Shown: positions 1 through 7,969, numbered from the stretch's first letter. The stretch: DNA of 64,000 bases from Streptacidiphilus sp. P02-A3a (GCF_014084105.1 NZ_CP048289.1:3791922-3855921), one strand, 5' to 3'. Notes: generated by a model not told the origin, from the sequence alone. A program made the numbers and translations.

Positions 1-991
1 AGCCCGCGAGCTCGGTGTCACCGGTGGCCCAACGGCCCAGGATGGTGGTCAACGGCGGGTCGTCCCACAGTACTTGCTCCACCGCGTCGGGCAGCGTCAT
101 CCGCCCCCCGGCCAGCGAGAGGCGGAACCGCTGGTCGGTGAGGACCACCCGCAGGGTGTTCGCGATCAGGTTCGCGGTCGACTCGTACGCGGTGATCAGT
201 ACCAGCCGCAGGTGCTCCACCAACTCGCTTTCACTGAGCCCGGCCTGATGGATGATCAGCCAGGAGGCGAAGTCCTCGGCGGGGGCCTGCCGTCGGCGCG
301 CGACCAGGTGGCGCAGCGTCGCGACGATGTAGTCGTTGCTGGCCAGCGCGGTGGCGGTGCCCTTGACCAGGTCCCGGGCCGCCTCCACCAGGCGGTTCCC
401 GTACTCCTCGGGCATGCCCACGAGTTGCGTCATCACCAGCATCGGCAGGTGCTCGGCGAACTGGCTGACCAGCTCGGCCCGGCCGGTACCGGCGAAGCCG
501 TCGATCAACTGGTGCGCGAAGCGGGTGACATGGCGGCGCACGCCGCGGCGGTCGAACCGGGCCAGGCTCTCGGTGACCGCGCCGCGCAGCCGCTCGTGTT
601 CCTCGCCGTCCATGAAGGTGCACATCGGCTGCCAGGTGCCGACCGGCGTCAACGGGTTGTCCGGGGTGACCCGGCCCTCGCGCATGTCGCGCCAGATGCG
701 GGAGTCGCGGGTGAACCGCGAGGGGGTGCGCGCCACGTCCAGGTTGTCCTGGTAGCCCAGGATCAGCCAGGCCGGGAGGTCGCCGTGGACGAGCACCGGC
801 GCCACCGGTCCGTGTTCGGCGCGCAGCTTCTCGTACAGGCCCCTGGGGTCGGCCTCGGCCTCGGGCCCGTACATCCGGCGCAGCCCGGGCACGGGACAGC
901 CGGGCGGCGGCGCGGTGGACGGCGCGGTGGACGGCGCGGTGGACGCTGCGGTGCCGGGGGCACCGGGGTGCTCCGGCGGGGAGAGGGTCAC
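1..991 (-). CDS. cvnE: CYP157-type cytochrome P450 of a conservon, 3' end cut by the window
   Basis: The GTG start at 991 shares bases with the stop of the GTPase gene (GTGA), so the two are translationally coupled. About 330 residues are visible. The N-terminus has a low-complexity run (STAPSTAPSTAPP, residues 17-29) before the P450 fold begins near PVPGLRRMYGPE. The I-helix reads AYESTANLI. The K-helix reads AVEQVLWDDPP, so the normally invariant Glu and Arg of ExxR are Gln and Trp. The haem-Cys loop lies outside the window. From family knowledge, CYP157 enzymes of Streptomyces conservons lack ExxR, which fits. I infer a P450 serving the conservon signalling complex; its substrate is unknown. 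Confidence 0.9.
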   Translation of the reverse strand, partial: MTLSPPEHPGAPGTAASTAPSTAPSTAPPPGCPVPGLRRMYGPEAEADPRGLYEKLRAEHGPVAPVLVHGDLPAWLILGYQDNLDVARTPSRFTRDSRIWRDMREGRVTPDNPLTPVGTWQPMCTFMDGEEHERLRGAVTESLARFDRRGVRRHVTRFAHQLIDGFAGTGRAELVSQFAEHLPMLVMTQLVGMPEEYGNRLVEAARDLVKGTATALASNDYIVATLRHLVARRRQAPAEDFASWLIIHQAGLSESELVEHLRLVLITAYESTANLIANTLRVVLTDQRFRLSLAGGRMTLPDAVEQVLWDDPPLTTILGRWATGDTELAG

Positions 992-1671
992 AGTCGCTCC
1001 AGGGTCATCGGGTCCGGGTTCGGGTTCGGGGGCTGGGGCTGGGGATCCGAGCGCCGTGGGTTCGGCGCCATGGCCAGGGTGTGCAGGTACCGCATCAGGG
1101 TCAGCAGCACGTCGCGGCTGGACTCGCGGCTGCGGGCGTCGCACTCCACGATCGGCACCCGCGCGGGCAGGTCCAGCGCGGCGCGGACCTCGGCCAGCGG
1201 GTACGAGGGGGCGCCGGTGAAGGTGTTCACGGCGACGACGAAGACCACCCCGCGCTCCTCCAGCCGCCCGATCACGTCGAAACTCACTTCGAGCCGGCGG
1301 GTGTCGACCAGCACCACGGCCCCCAGCGCCCCGTTGAACAGGCCGTTCCACAGGAACCAGAAGCGCTGCTGGCCCGGCGTGCCGAACAGGTACAGCACCA
1401 GCTCCTCGTCGATGCTGATCCGGCCGAAGTCCATGGCCACGGTGGTCTCGGTCTTGAGTTCCACGCCCGCGGTGTCGTCCACGCCGACCCCGGCCCGGGT
1501 CATCGTCTCCTCGGTGGTCAGCGGCCGGATCTCGCTCACCGCGCCGACCAGCGTGGTCTTGCCCACGCCGAAGCCCCCCACGATCACGATCTTCACCGCG
1601 GTCGTGGCCGAGGCGGGGAGTACGTCCGCGGCGCGCGGCCCGTTGATCCCGTCACAGTCGTTGAAGTCCAT
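988..1671 (-). CDS. cvnD: Conservon Ras-like GTPase (CvnD)
   Basis: Small GTP-binding protein of 227 residues. The P-loop is GGFGVGKTT (about residues 32-40), the switch region carries TETTVAMDFG, and the G3 motif is FGTPGQQRFW. This is the ATP/GTP-binding conservon family related to MglA-type GTPases. It starts 20 bp inside the upstream DUF742 gene and ends on the start of the P450 gene, as expected for a tightly coupled operon. In characterised conservons the four Cvn proteins form a membrane-associated complex resembling eukaryotic G-protein signalling. I infer that this GTPase is the switch, controlled by the roadblock protein. The C-terminal tail is Pro-rich (PQPQPPNPNPDP). Confidence 0.93.
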   Translation of the reverse strand: MDFNDCDGINGPRAADVLPASATTAVKIVIVGGFGVGKTTLVGAVSEIRPLTTEETMTRAGVGVDDTAGVELKTETTVAMDFGRISIDEELVLYLFGTPGQQRFWFLWNGLFNGALGAVVLVDTRRLEVSFDVIGRLEERGVVFVVAVNTFTGAPSYPLAEVRAALDLPARVPIVECDARSRESSRDVLLTLMRYLHTLAMAPNPRRSDPQPQPPNPNPDPMTLERL

Positions 1672-2029
1672 GCATCACCGCCTCAAGTAACGCCACGTCA
1701 GGAAGGGCGGCCAACTGGACGGGCGCCCGGGCCTGCACCCGCTCGTCGGCCAGGAGGTCCGCCAGCAGTACGGTGACCACGCTGAACGGCAGGGACAGGT
1801 ACGCGGACAACTCGGCCACCGACAGCGGGAACCGGCAGAGCCGCAGGATCGCCGCGTGCTCCGGCTGCATCTCCGGCCGGGGCTCCGCGCGGGCGACGAT
1901 CAGGGAGACCAGGTCCAGCGCTGCCCCCTGGGCGAGGCCGCTGCGGCCCCTGGTGATCACGTACAGCCGCTCCGGGCTGCCCTCGTCCCAGCCCTGCTCC
2001 GCCCCGTCACCGGGGTCCGGGCCCGTCAT
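1652..2029 (-). CDS. cvnC: DUF742 conservon protein (CvnC)
   Basis: A 125-residue DUF742 protein. The ATG at 2029 overlaps the stop of the roadblock gene (ATGA), which fixes the start. Family hallmarks are the N-terminal RLYVITRGRSG segment and a winged-helix-like C-terminal half (LSVAELSAYLSLPFSVVTVLLADL, read as two helices and a turn). The product lies between the roadblock protein and the GTPase both in gene order and, by analogy with known conservons, in the complex. Its biochemical role is unknown; the helix-turn-helix resemblance suggests a binding or regulatory function. No unusual features were seen. Confidence 0.92.
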   Translation of the reverse strand: MTGPDPGDGAEQGWDEGSPERLYVITRGRSGLAQGAALDLVSLIVARAEPRPEMQPEHAAILRLCRFPLSVAELSAYLSLPFSVVTVLLADLLADERVQARAPVQLAALPDVALLEAVMHGLQRL

Positions 2030-2433
2030 GCGGTCTGCTCGTCGTCGCGCGGCCGGGCACTCAGGTGCTCCCCGATCCTGGCCACCAGGTCGCGCATCCG
2101 CGCGCCCATCAGACCGGCGTCCACCCCCTCGTCGGCGAGCACCGCGAGATAGGCCCGGGCCCCGGCGGCCATCAGGTAGAAGAAGCCGCCGGACATCTCG
2201 ATCACCACCAGCCGCATCCGCCCGTCGCCGTGCGGGAGTTCGGTGGCGACCGCCGCCGCCAGGCTCTGCAGCCCGGCGCAGGCGGCGGCCAGCCGGTCGG
2301 CGGTGTCCAGGTCGGTGCCGTACTGGGCCATGCGCAGTCCGTCGGCCGACAGCACCACGATGTTGCGGGTCTGCGGGACGCCGTCCGCCAGGTCCTTGAG
2401 CATCCAGCCCATGTTGGCCTGCTGCTGAAGCAC
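2026..2433 (-). CDS. cvnB: Roadblock/LC7 domain protein (CvnB)
   Basis: A 135-residue single-domain roadblock/LC7 protein. The core motif VVLSADGLRMAQYG (about residues 26-39) and the following Leu/Ala-rich helices are typical. In other bacteria, roadblock proteins act as GTPase-activating or dimerisation partners of MglA-like GTPases, so it probably regulates the GTPase encoded two genes downstream. It starts two bases after the stop of the kinase-like gene and overlaps the DUF742 gene by four bases. Length and motif are normal for conservon members. Confidence 0.93.
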   Translation of the reverse strand: MLQQQANMGWMLKDLADGVPQTRNIVVLSADGLRMAQYGTDLDTADRLAAACAGLQSLAAAVATELPHGDGRMRLVVIEMSGGFFYLMAAGARAYLAVLADEGVDAGLMGARMRDLVARIGEHLSARPRDDEQTA

Positions 2434-2435
2434 AG

Positions 2436-3995
2436 CTACTCCACCTCATCCGACGACTCGTCACTGACATGCGCGGCCGGGACGCCGGTCGGCGCCTGGC
2501 TGCCCACGGCGTTCTGGAAGGCCGACAGCCACATCCCCGGCGGCACCGCCGCACCGTCCGCCGCCGGTTCCGCGGCGTGCCTGGCCGTGCTCCGGGGGCC
2601 GATGCGGTCGATGTCGTGGGTGGCCGCGCGGCCGATCGTGCGGTCCGCGACCCGGCCCGGTCCCGTCGCGGACGAGGCGGGAGCGCTGCGGCGGCGCTGC
2701 GGCAGGCCGCCCGGCGTCCGCTCGGACAGCGCCGCCGCCTCCCGCTCGCCGGTGGAGCGCAGCCGCTGCGCCAACGGCTGCGGCGGCGCGGGCTGTTGCC
2801 GCGGGTGCGGCTGCTCCGGCCGGGGCATGGACACCGCCCCGAGGCCCGGAACGCGGCCGGTGGCGGGAGCGGTGGTGATCAGGTTCTGCGGCACGATCAG
2901 CACCGCGCGCACCCCGCGATAGGCCGAGGGCCGCAGCGAGACCTCGAAGTCGTAGGCCCGGGACAGCCGCCCGACCACGGCCAGGCCCAGCCGCGGCGTC
3001 TCACCAAGGTCGTTCAGGTCGATCCCGGCCTGGGCCTCCGCCAGCATCCGCTCCGCCCGCGCCCGGCCCTCCTCGGTCAGGCCGAGGCCGCCGTCCTCGA
3101 TCTCGACGGCGATGCCCGCCTGCACGTCCACGGCCGTCAGGTGCACCCGGGTCTGCGGCGGCGAGTACAGGGTGGCGTTGTCCAGCAGTTCGGCCAGCGC
3201 GTGGATCAGCGGCTCCACGGCCGGGCCGATCACCGCGACCTCGGACACCGAGTGCAGGTCCACCCGCTGGTAGTCCAGGATCCGCGACATCGCCCCGCGC
3301 AGCACGCTGTACAGCGGCACGGCGTTGTTCCACTGGCGTCCCGGCCGGGCCCCGCCGAGGACGGCCATGCTGTCCGCCAGCCGACCGACCCGGGCGAAGC
3401 CGTGGTCGAGCCGCAGCAGGTCGTCGAAGACCTCCGGGCTGCGGCCGTGCCGGTGCTCCATGTCCTGTAGGTCCTGGGCCTGTTGGTGGACGATGGCCTG
3501 CACCCGGCGGGCGATGTTCACGAACGCGCGCTGCGCCGACTCACGCAGGTTCTCCTCGGCGCTGACGGCCTCCAGTACCGAACGCAGCACCGTCAGGTGC
3601 GCGTCCTGGAGCTGGTGCCCGTCGGCGTCGGCGGAGGCCGCGTCGGCGAGGACGTCGGTGACGAAGTCGCCCTGCTGGATCCGGGCCACGGCCCGCGGCA
3701 GCAGCACCGTGCCGAGCCGGGCGGTCTGGGTCTGCTGGCCCGCCAGCAGGCGCTCCAGGACGGCCGCGTGCCGCTGCCGCTCGGCCAGCGCGCGGCCCCG
3801 GCGCACGGTCTCGGCCACCAGGACCGCGGTCGCCATCAGCGCGACCACGCCGCACCAGGCCACCGCGCCGCGGTCCGCGGCGGTGACGAGCGATACGGCT
3901 CCGCCCACGGCCGCCACCACCACGGCCGCGGGCAACAACCAGGCGAGCACAGAGGCGGCTCGCCGCCCCGCGGGTGACGCTCCAGCACCAACCAT
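2436..3995 (-). CDS. cvnA: Sensor histidine kinase-like ATPase (CvnA)
   Basis: First gene of the conservon, 519 residues. Two hydrophobic segments lie near the N-terminus (about residues 15-60), followed by a helical region (residues about 130-210) and a HATPase_c domain. The N-box is ELLDNATLYSPP and the G-box EIEDGGLGL. The last 130 residues are Pro/Arg-rich and probably disordered. CvnA proteins resemble nitrate/sulfonate-type sensor kinases but have no linked response regulator. The ATG at 3995 is preceded by a GAGGA ribosome binding site about 8 bases upstream. The product is predicted to sit in the membrane and nucleate the Cvn complex. Transcription probably starts in the AT-richer region upstream (4010-4200). 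Confidence 0.92.
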   Translation of the reverse strand: MVGAGASPAGRRAASVLAWLLPAAVVVAAVGGAVSLVTAADRGAVAWCGVVALMATAVLVAETVRRGRALAERQRHAAVLERLLAGQQTQTARLGTVLLPRAVARIQQGDFVTDVLADAASADADGHQLQDAHLTVLRSVLEAVSAEENLRESAQRAFVNIARRVQAIVHQQAQDLQDMEHRHGRSPEVFDDLLRLDHGFARVGRLADSMAVLGGARPGRQWNNAVPLYSVLRGAMSRILDYQRVDLHSVSEVAVIGPAVEPLIHALAELLDNATLYSPPQTRVHLTAVDVQAGIAVEIEDGGLGLTEEGRARAERMLAEAQAGIDLNDLGETPRLGLAVVGRLSRAYDFEVSLRPSAYRGVRAVLIVPQNLITTAPATGRVPGLGAVSMPRPEQPHPRQQPAPPQPLAQRLRSTGEREAAALSERTPGGLPQRRRSAPASSATGPGRVADRTIGRAATHDIDRIGPRSTARHAAEPAADGAAVPPGMWLSAFQNAVGSQAPTGVPAAHVSDESSDEVE

Positions 3996-4142
3996 TCAGT
4001 GTCCTCAAACGAATCGGTTACGGCGACGGTCGACGGCGAAACGGTCGACGATCGGGATGACGGCAGCGGGAAGATAAGGGGCATATCTTGCGCAAGTACT
4101 ACCAAAGACCCGCCGCAGGCACCCTAGTCCGGTCACGCCCTG

Positions 4143-4158
4143 TGTTGTCGTGACAACA
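4143..4158. promoter_or_regulatory. Inverted repeat upstream of the conservon, possible operator
   Basis: TGTTGTC and GACAACA are perfect 7-bp arms around a GT spacer, in an AT-rich stretch about 150 bp upstream of the cvnA start. The size and symmetry suit a dimeric regulator. I cannot assign the binding protein. Confidence 0.45.
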
Positions 4159-4337
4159 GATTTATCCGCAAAGGATGTTGGTGGAATTTGACAGGGCGGT
4201 CGGACGGGCGGTAAAGACCGGGGCCCGGGCGGCGCTGATCCGGGGCCCGCGCGGGTGTCAGCGGGCCACGCGGACGGCGGACGGCGGGTCGTGCGGCAGG
4301 GCGCAGCGGGCGCGCGCCAGGGGCGTGCGGAAACGCG

Positions 4338-4375
4338 CGACAGCCCCCGGGCGGCGGAGCGCGCGGGGGCTGTCG
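4338..4375. terminator. Hairpin terminator after the methyltransferase gene
   Basis: CGACAGCCCCC (4338-4348) pairs perfectly with GGGGGCTGTCG (4365-4375). It lies 18 bp downstream of the stop of the leftward methyltransferase gene. There is no long T-run, which is common in high-GC actinomycetes. Confidence 0.65.
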
Positions 4376-4392
4376 GGGAGCTGCGGGTGGGG

Positions 4393-5295
4393 TCAGCTGC
4401 TCGGGCGGCGGGCCGCCCAGGCGAGGCGTCGGGTGCGGACCACGAGGTCGGTCCGGTGGCGGACGCTCTCCGGGCCGTCGTCGCTGATCAGCAGGTCGAG
4501 CGTGGTCAGGTCCTCGGCGCTGAGGCTGCCGTCGAGGCCGCCGCGCATGCGTTGCAGCGCGGCCTGGGCGTAGCGTCCGGCGGCGGCGGGCAGCGGCGCG
4601 CGCAGGTCCACGGCGAGCTCGCGCTCCGCCTCGACGGTGAAGCCCGCCCCGGCCAGTCGCGGGCCCCAGTCCGAGCCCAGGTCCGGCAGGTCGCCGCCGT
4701 GCCGGTGGGTCAGCGCGGCGTGGCAGCGCTCCTCCAGGCCCGGGCGGCCGAGGCCGAGCTCGTGCGGCAGGAAGCGGGGGAAGGGCACCGAGTCCATCTC
4801 GATCGCCAGCAGCAGCCCGCCCGGGCGGAGCGCCGCGAAGGCCTCGCGCAGGGTGCGGTCCGGGTCGGCCAGGTGGTGCAGCGAGGCGGAGGCCCACACC
4901 AGGTCGACGGTGCCGACGGCGGCGGGCCAGGTGGTGTCCAGGTCGGCCCGCACGGGGTGGACCCGGTCCGCCAGGCCGAGCGCGCGGGCCCGGTCGGCCA
5001 GGTGCTGGAGCAGCTGCGGGGAGGCGTCCACGGCCTCGGCCTCGGCCGACTCGAAGCGCTTGAGCAGTGCGAAGGTGCCGGTGCCGGTGCCGCTGCCGAG
5101 GTCGAGGATCCGGCGCGGCGGTGTGCCGTCGGTCAGTTCGGCGGCCCAGGCGGTCAGGCCGTCCAGCTGCTCGTGCAGGACCTCGGCGTCCAGGTCGAGC
5201 AGTTCGGCCAGGTGCGTGTCGTCGGGCCGGGGGCCGTCGTGGTGGTGTGCGTGGGGCGCGTGCTGCCGGGGTGCCGCGGGGTGTTGGGATGCCAT
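4393..5295 (-). CDS. Class I SAM-dependent methyltransferase
   Basis: A 300-residue methyltransferase. Motif I is ILDLGSGTGTGTFAL (about residues 54-68), and the acidic residue ending strand 2 is in EAVDASPQ. The later motif PGGLLLAIEMDS is also typical. The N-terminus is His-rich (HAPHAHHHDG), which might bind metal or be a linker. The ATG at 5295 is chosen because homologous sequence begins shortly after it and the divergent regulator starts only 48 bp away. The substrate cannot be read from sequence. The shared control region suggests regulation by the neighbouring XRE-cupin protein. Confidence 0.85.
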   Translation of the reverse strand: MASQHPAAPRQHAPHAHHHDGPRPDDTHLAELLDLDAEVLHEQLDGLTAWAAELTDGTPPRRILDLGSGTGTGTFALLKRFESAEAEAVDASPQLLQHLADRARALGLADRVHPVRADLDTTWPAAVGTVDLVWASASLHHLADPDRTLREAFAALRPGGLLLAIEMDSVPFPRFLPHELGLGRPGLEERCHAALTHRHGGDLPDLGSDWGPRLAGAGFTVEAERELAVDLRAPLPAAAGRYAQAALQRMRGGLDGSLSAEDLTTLDLLISDDGPESVRHRTDLVVRTRRLAWAARRPSS

Positions 5296-5336
5296 GCCTC
5301 CGAGCCTACGACGCTCTTGCGGCATTGGCGTAGCAT

Positions 5337-5353
5337 CTTGCGTATGACGCAAG
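5337..5353. promoter_or_regulatory. Palindrome over the start codon of the XRE gene, probable autoregulatory operator
   Basis: CTTGCGT and ACGCAAG form a perfect inverted repeat whose 3-bp spacer is the ATG (5344-5346) of the regulator. A further TCTTGCG copy lies about 20 bp upstream, between the divergent genes. A repressor bound here would block its own gene and could also affect the divergent methyltransferase. Confidence 0.55.
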
Positions 5354-5928
5354 ACAGTGAGCTCGACGTCCTGGTCCGCACCCGGATCCGGGGGCTCCGC
5401 ACGGCGGCGGGCTGGTCGCTGGACGAGCTGGCCGCCCGCTGCTACCTGAGCCCGTCCACCCTCAGTCGGATCGAGACCGGCCACCGGCGGATCAGCCTGG
5501 ACCAGCTGAGCGCGATCGCCAGGGCCCTGGGCACCACCCTGGACCAGCTGGTGGAGGCGCCCGGCGACGACGACGTGGTGATCAGGCCGCACTACGACGC
5601 CACGCGCGGGGTGACCACCTGGCTGCTGAGCGACACCCCCGGGGTGGCCGTCGCCAAGATGCGGCTGACCAGGCCGGAGGCGCAGTGCACCGCCGAAGAG
5701 CTCAAGGTCCACCCCGGCAAGGACTGGTTCACCGTGCTGTCCGGGACGGTGGTGCTGCGGCTGGGGGAGCGGACGGTCGTGGTCGAGGCCGGGCAGGCGG
5801 CGCAGTTCTCCACCATGGTCCCGCACTCCTTCGGGGTGCGCGGCGGCCCGGCCGAGATCCTGGGCATCTTCGACCACGACGGACAGCGCACCCACCTGTG
5901 GCCCGGCACCGGCGGCCCGGCGGCTTGA
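5344..5928 (+). CDS. XRE-family regulator with C-terminal cupin domain
   Basis: A 194-residue protein of HTH_3 plus cupin_2 architecture. The helix-turn-helix spans about residues 10-64 (LDELAARCYLSPSTLSRIE), and the cupin barrel about 110-190 (VHPGKDWFTVLSGTVVLRLG and VPHSFGV). Such regulators sense a small ligand in the cupin and control adjacent genes. It is divergent from the methyltransferase by 48 bp, and its start codon is the centre of a palindrome. The SDR-MarR pair follows 32 bp downstream on the same strand but has its own promoter-like sequence. The ligand is unknown. Confidence 0.88.
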   Translation: MTQDSELDVLVRTRIRGLRTAAGWSLDELAARCYLSPSTLSRIETGHRRISLDQLSAIARALGTTLDQLVEAPGDDDVVIRPHYDATRGVTTWLLSDTPGVAVAKMRLTRPEAQCTAEELKVHPGKDWFTVLSGTVVLRLGERTVVVEAGQAAQFSTMVPHSFGVRGGPAEILGIFDHDGQRTHLWPGTGGPAA

Positions 5929-5960
5929 CCGAGATACTTATACGTAACACAATCATTACT
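5925..5960 (+). promoter_or_regulatory. Promoter placing transcription start at the SDR start codon (leaderless mRNA)
   Basis: TTGACC (5925-5930) and CACAAT (5948-5953) are 17 bp apart. The -10 ends 7 bases before the ATG at 5961, and no Shine-Dalgarno sequence is present. This geometry predicts a leaderless transcript. The AT-rich stretch with a TACGTA palindrome between the boxes (5941-5946) could bind the MarR protein. Confidence 0.5.
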
Positions 5961-6680
5961 ATGACTACAACTGATGCGACCGGAACTGACGCGACCGGCC
6001 GGGTGCTGCTGATCGGCGCGTCCCGCGGTCTGGGCCTCGCCCTGGCCCGGGAGTGGGCGCAGGACCGCCGACAGGTGGTGGCCACCGTCCGCGGCCAGGG
6101 CCGGACCCCGCTGCACGACCTCGCCGACAGCGACCCGGAGCACGTCGGGATCGAGACCGTCGACATCACCGAGCCCGCGCAGATCGCGGCGCTGCGCGAG
6201 CGGCTGGCGGGGCGCACCTTCGACCTGCTGTTCGTGAACGCGGGCGTCACCAACGAGCCCGAGGGCACGGTGGCGGAGACCTCGACCGACGAGTTCACCC
6301 GGGTCATGGTCACCAACGCGCTCAGCCCGCTGCGGGTCGTGGAGGCGCTGCAGGACCTGGTCGAGCCCACGGGCACGATCGGGGTGATGTCCTCGGGACA
6401 GGGCAGCGTGGCCAACAACGAACGCGGCGGCCACGAGGTCTACCGGGGCAGCAAGGCCGCGCTCAACACCTTCATGCGCAGCTACGCCGCCCGCCAGCCG
6501 GACGGCGGCCGGACCCTGGTGCTGATGGCCCCCGGCTGGGTGCGCACCGAACTCGGCGGCCCGCAGGCCCTCCTCGGCATCGACGAGAGCATCCCCAACG
6601 TGGTCCGCACCCTCGACGCGCTGCACGGCAAGCCCGGCCTGCACTACGTCGACTACCTCGGCCGGACGGTCGCCTGGTGA
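5961..6680 (+). CDS. Short-chain dehydrogenase/reductase
   Basis: A 239-residue SDR. The nucleotide-binding motif is LLIGASRGLGLALAREW (about residues 15-31), the structural motif is VNAG, and the catalytic positions are Ser in VMSSGQGS and Tyr-Lys in YRGSKAA. Arg at the end of strand 2 (ATVRGQGR) suggests NADP(H). There is no ribosome binding site before the ATG. Upstream in-frame extension runs into the regulator gene and lacks homology. The stop overlaps the GTG of the MarR gene, so the two form one transcript. The substrate is unknown. Confidence 0.88.
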   Translation: MTTTDATGTDATGRVLLIGASRGLGLALAREWAQDRRQVVATVRGQGRTPLHDLADSDPEHVGIETVDITEPAQIAALRERLAGRTFDLLFVNAGVTNEPEGTVAETSTDEFTRVMVTNALSPLRVVEALQDLVEPTGTIGVMSSGQGSVANNERGGHEVYRGSKAALNTFMRSYAARQPDGGRTLVLMAPGWVRTELGGPQALLGIDESIPNVVRTLDALHGKPGLHYVDYLGRTVAW

Positions 6681-7105
6681 ACCCGGCACCGCAGCAGGCC
6701 TGGGCACTCATGCGGCGGTTCGTCGAGGCGCACCACCGCCGGGGCGAACTCGCCGAGGAACTGGGCTTCCGGCTCGGCGGCGGCCGGGGCAAGGTCCTCT
6801 TCCAGCTCCGCGAAGGGCCATTGACGCTCAGTCAGATCGCCGCCGCGAACCGCGTCGACGCCCCCTACGCGACCCTGATCGTGGACCAGCTGGAAGCCCA
6901 CGGCCTGGTCGAACGCCGTCCGCACCCGGACGACCGGCGACGCAAACTGGTCACCCTCACCGCCGCCGGGCACCAGGCCATCGCGGCCGCGGACGCGATC
7001 CTGCTGCGCCCGCCCGCCGCGCTCGGCACCCTCCCCGCCGAGGACCTCGGGCAGCTCACCGAACTGCTCACCCGCCTGCTGGAGGCGGACGCCGCCCCGA
7101 GGTAG
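6677..7105 (+). CDS. MarR-family transcriptional regulator
   Basis: A 142-residue winged-helix regulator. The recognition region is LTLSQIAAANRVDAPYATLIVDQLE, read as helices 2-3, followed by the wing ERRPHPDDRRRKLVTLT, whose DxRxK pattern is typical of MarR proteins. The GTG start at 6677 overlaps the SDR stop by four bases, so it is translationally coupled. It probably represses the SDR-MarR operon; the TACGTA palindrome in the promoter is a candidate site. Phenolic or other small ligands usually relieve MarR repression. Confidence 0.88.
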   Translation: MNPAPQQAWALMRRFVEAHHRRGELAEELGFRLGGGRGKVLFQLREGPLTLSQIAAANRVDAPYATLIVDQLEAHGLVERRPHPDDRRRKLVTLTAAGHQAIAAADAILLRPPAALGTLPAEDLGQLTELLTRLLEADAAPR

Positions 7106-7156
7106 TGCGCGGTAACCCGGTCGCGCTCGGGCCGGGTGGGACGGCAGGATCGCGGT

Positions 7157-7969
7157 ATGCCGACCAATGACGTACCGCCCGACATCATCGACTACTACGC
7201 GCGGAGCTACGACGAGGACGCCCGGCTGCGGCAACAGGTCCACGGCCGACTGGAGTTCCTGCGCACCCAGGAACTGCTGCGCCGGTACCTGCCGCCGAGC
7301 CCGGCCCGGGTGCTCGACGTCGGCGGCGGCACCGGCGTCCACGCCGAGTGGCTGGCCGCCGACGGGCACCGGGTGCACCTGGTCGACCCGGTCGCCCGGC
7401 ACCGCGAACAGGCCGCCGCCCTGGGCACGTTCACCGTGTCGGACGGCGACGCCCGGGCGCTCGACGCCGCCGACCACGGGTACGACGTGGTGCTGTTGCT
7501 CGGGCCGCTCTACCACCTGACCCGGCGCGCCGACCGGCTCCGCGCCCTGGACGAGGCGCGCCGCGTGGTCCGCCCGGGCGGCCTGGTGGTGACGGCGGCG
7601 ATCAGCCGCCACGCGGCGCTGCTCGACCTCGCCGTGCAGGGGCAGGTCAACCCGGGGAACGAGGCGCGCTACGCCCAGGGGATCAGCGACGGCGCGTACG
7701 ACGGCAGCAACGGGTTCACCACCGCCTACTTCCACACCGTGGCCGAACTCCGCCAGGAATGGGCCGACTCGGGCCTGGGGCAGCCGCAGGTGTTCGGCGT
7801 CGAGGGCCCGCTCTGGCCCACCGTCAGGCACCTCACCGCGTCCGGACTACCGGTCCCCGCGGCGCTGTTCGACTCGGTGCTGTCCGCCGCCCGGATCGTC
7901 GAACGCGACCCCGACCTGTTGGCCGCCAGCTCCCACCTGCTCGCGGTCAACTCCCCGGCGCCGAGCTAG
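7157..7969 (+). CDS. Class I SAM-dependent methyltransferase
   Basis: A 270-residue methyltransferase, unrelated in detail to the one at 4393-5295. Motif I is VLDVGGGTGVHAEWLA (about residues 53-68), motif II HLVDPVARH, and the post-motif VVRPGGLVV. It resembles UbiE/Coq5-like enzymes acting on small molecules. The stop shares the palindrome CTAG with the stop of the convergent penicillin-binding protein gene. Its start is placed at the ATG after an AT-poor spacer with no strong ribosome binding site, so an alternative upstream start is possible. Confidence 0.83.
   Translation: MPTNDVPPDIIDYYARSYDEDARLRQQVHGRLEFLRTQELLRRYLPPSPARVLDVGGGTGVHAEWLAADGHRVHLVDPVARHREQAAALGTFTVSDGDARALDAADHGYDVVLLLGPLYHLTRRADRLRALDEARRVVRPGGLVVTAAISRHAALLDLAVQGQVNPGNEARYAQGISDGAYDGSNGFTTAYFHTVAELRQEWADSGLGQPQVFGVEGPLWPTVRHLTASGLPVPAALFDSVLSAARIVERDPDLLAASSHLLAVNSPAPS

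Larger units (their letters stand above)
3996..4392. other. Gene-free region upstream of the conservon
   Basis: No convincing coding sequence. The half near the conservon is much more AT-rich than its surroundings and holds a perfect 16-bp inverted repeat (4143-4158). The half near the methyltransferase gene holds a strong terminator hairpin (4338-4375). It is most simply read as the conservon promoter region followed by the end of the methyltransferase transcript. Confidence 0.6.

Noticed and set aside
74-1690. A 538-codon plus-strand frame over the P450 and GTPase genes
   Set aside because: It is antisense to cvnD and cvnE, which carry full family motifs and overlapping starts and stops.
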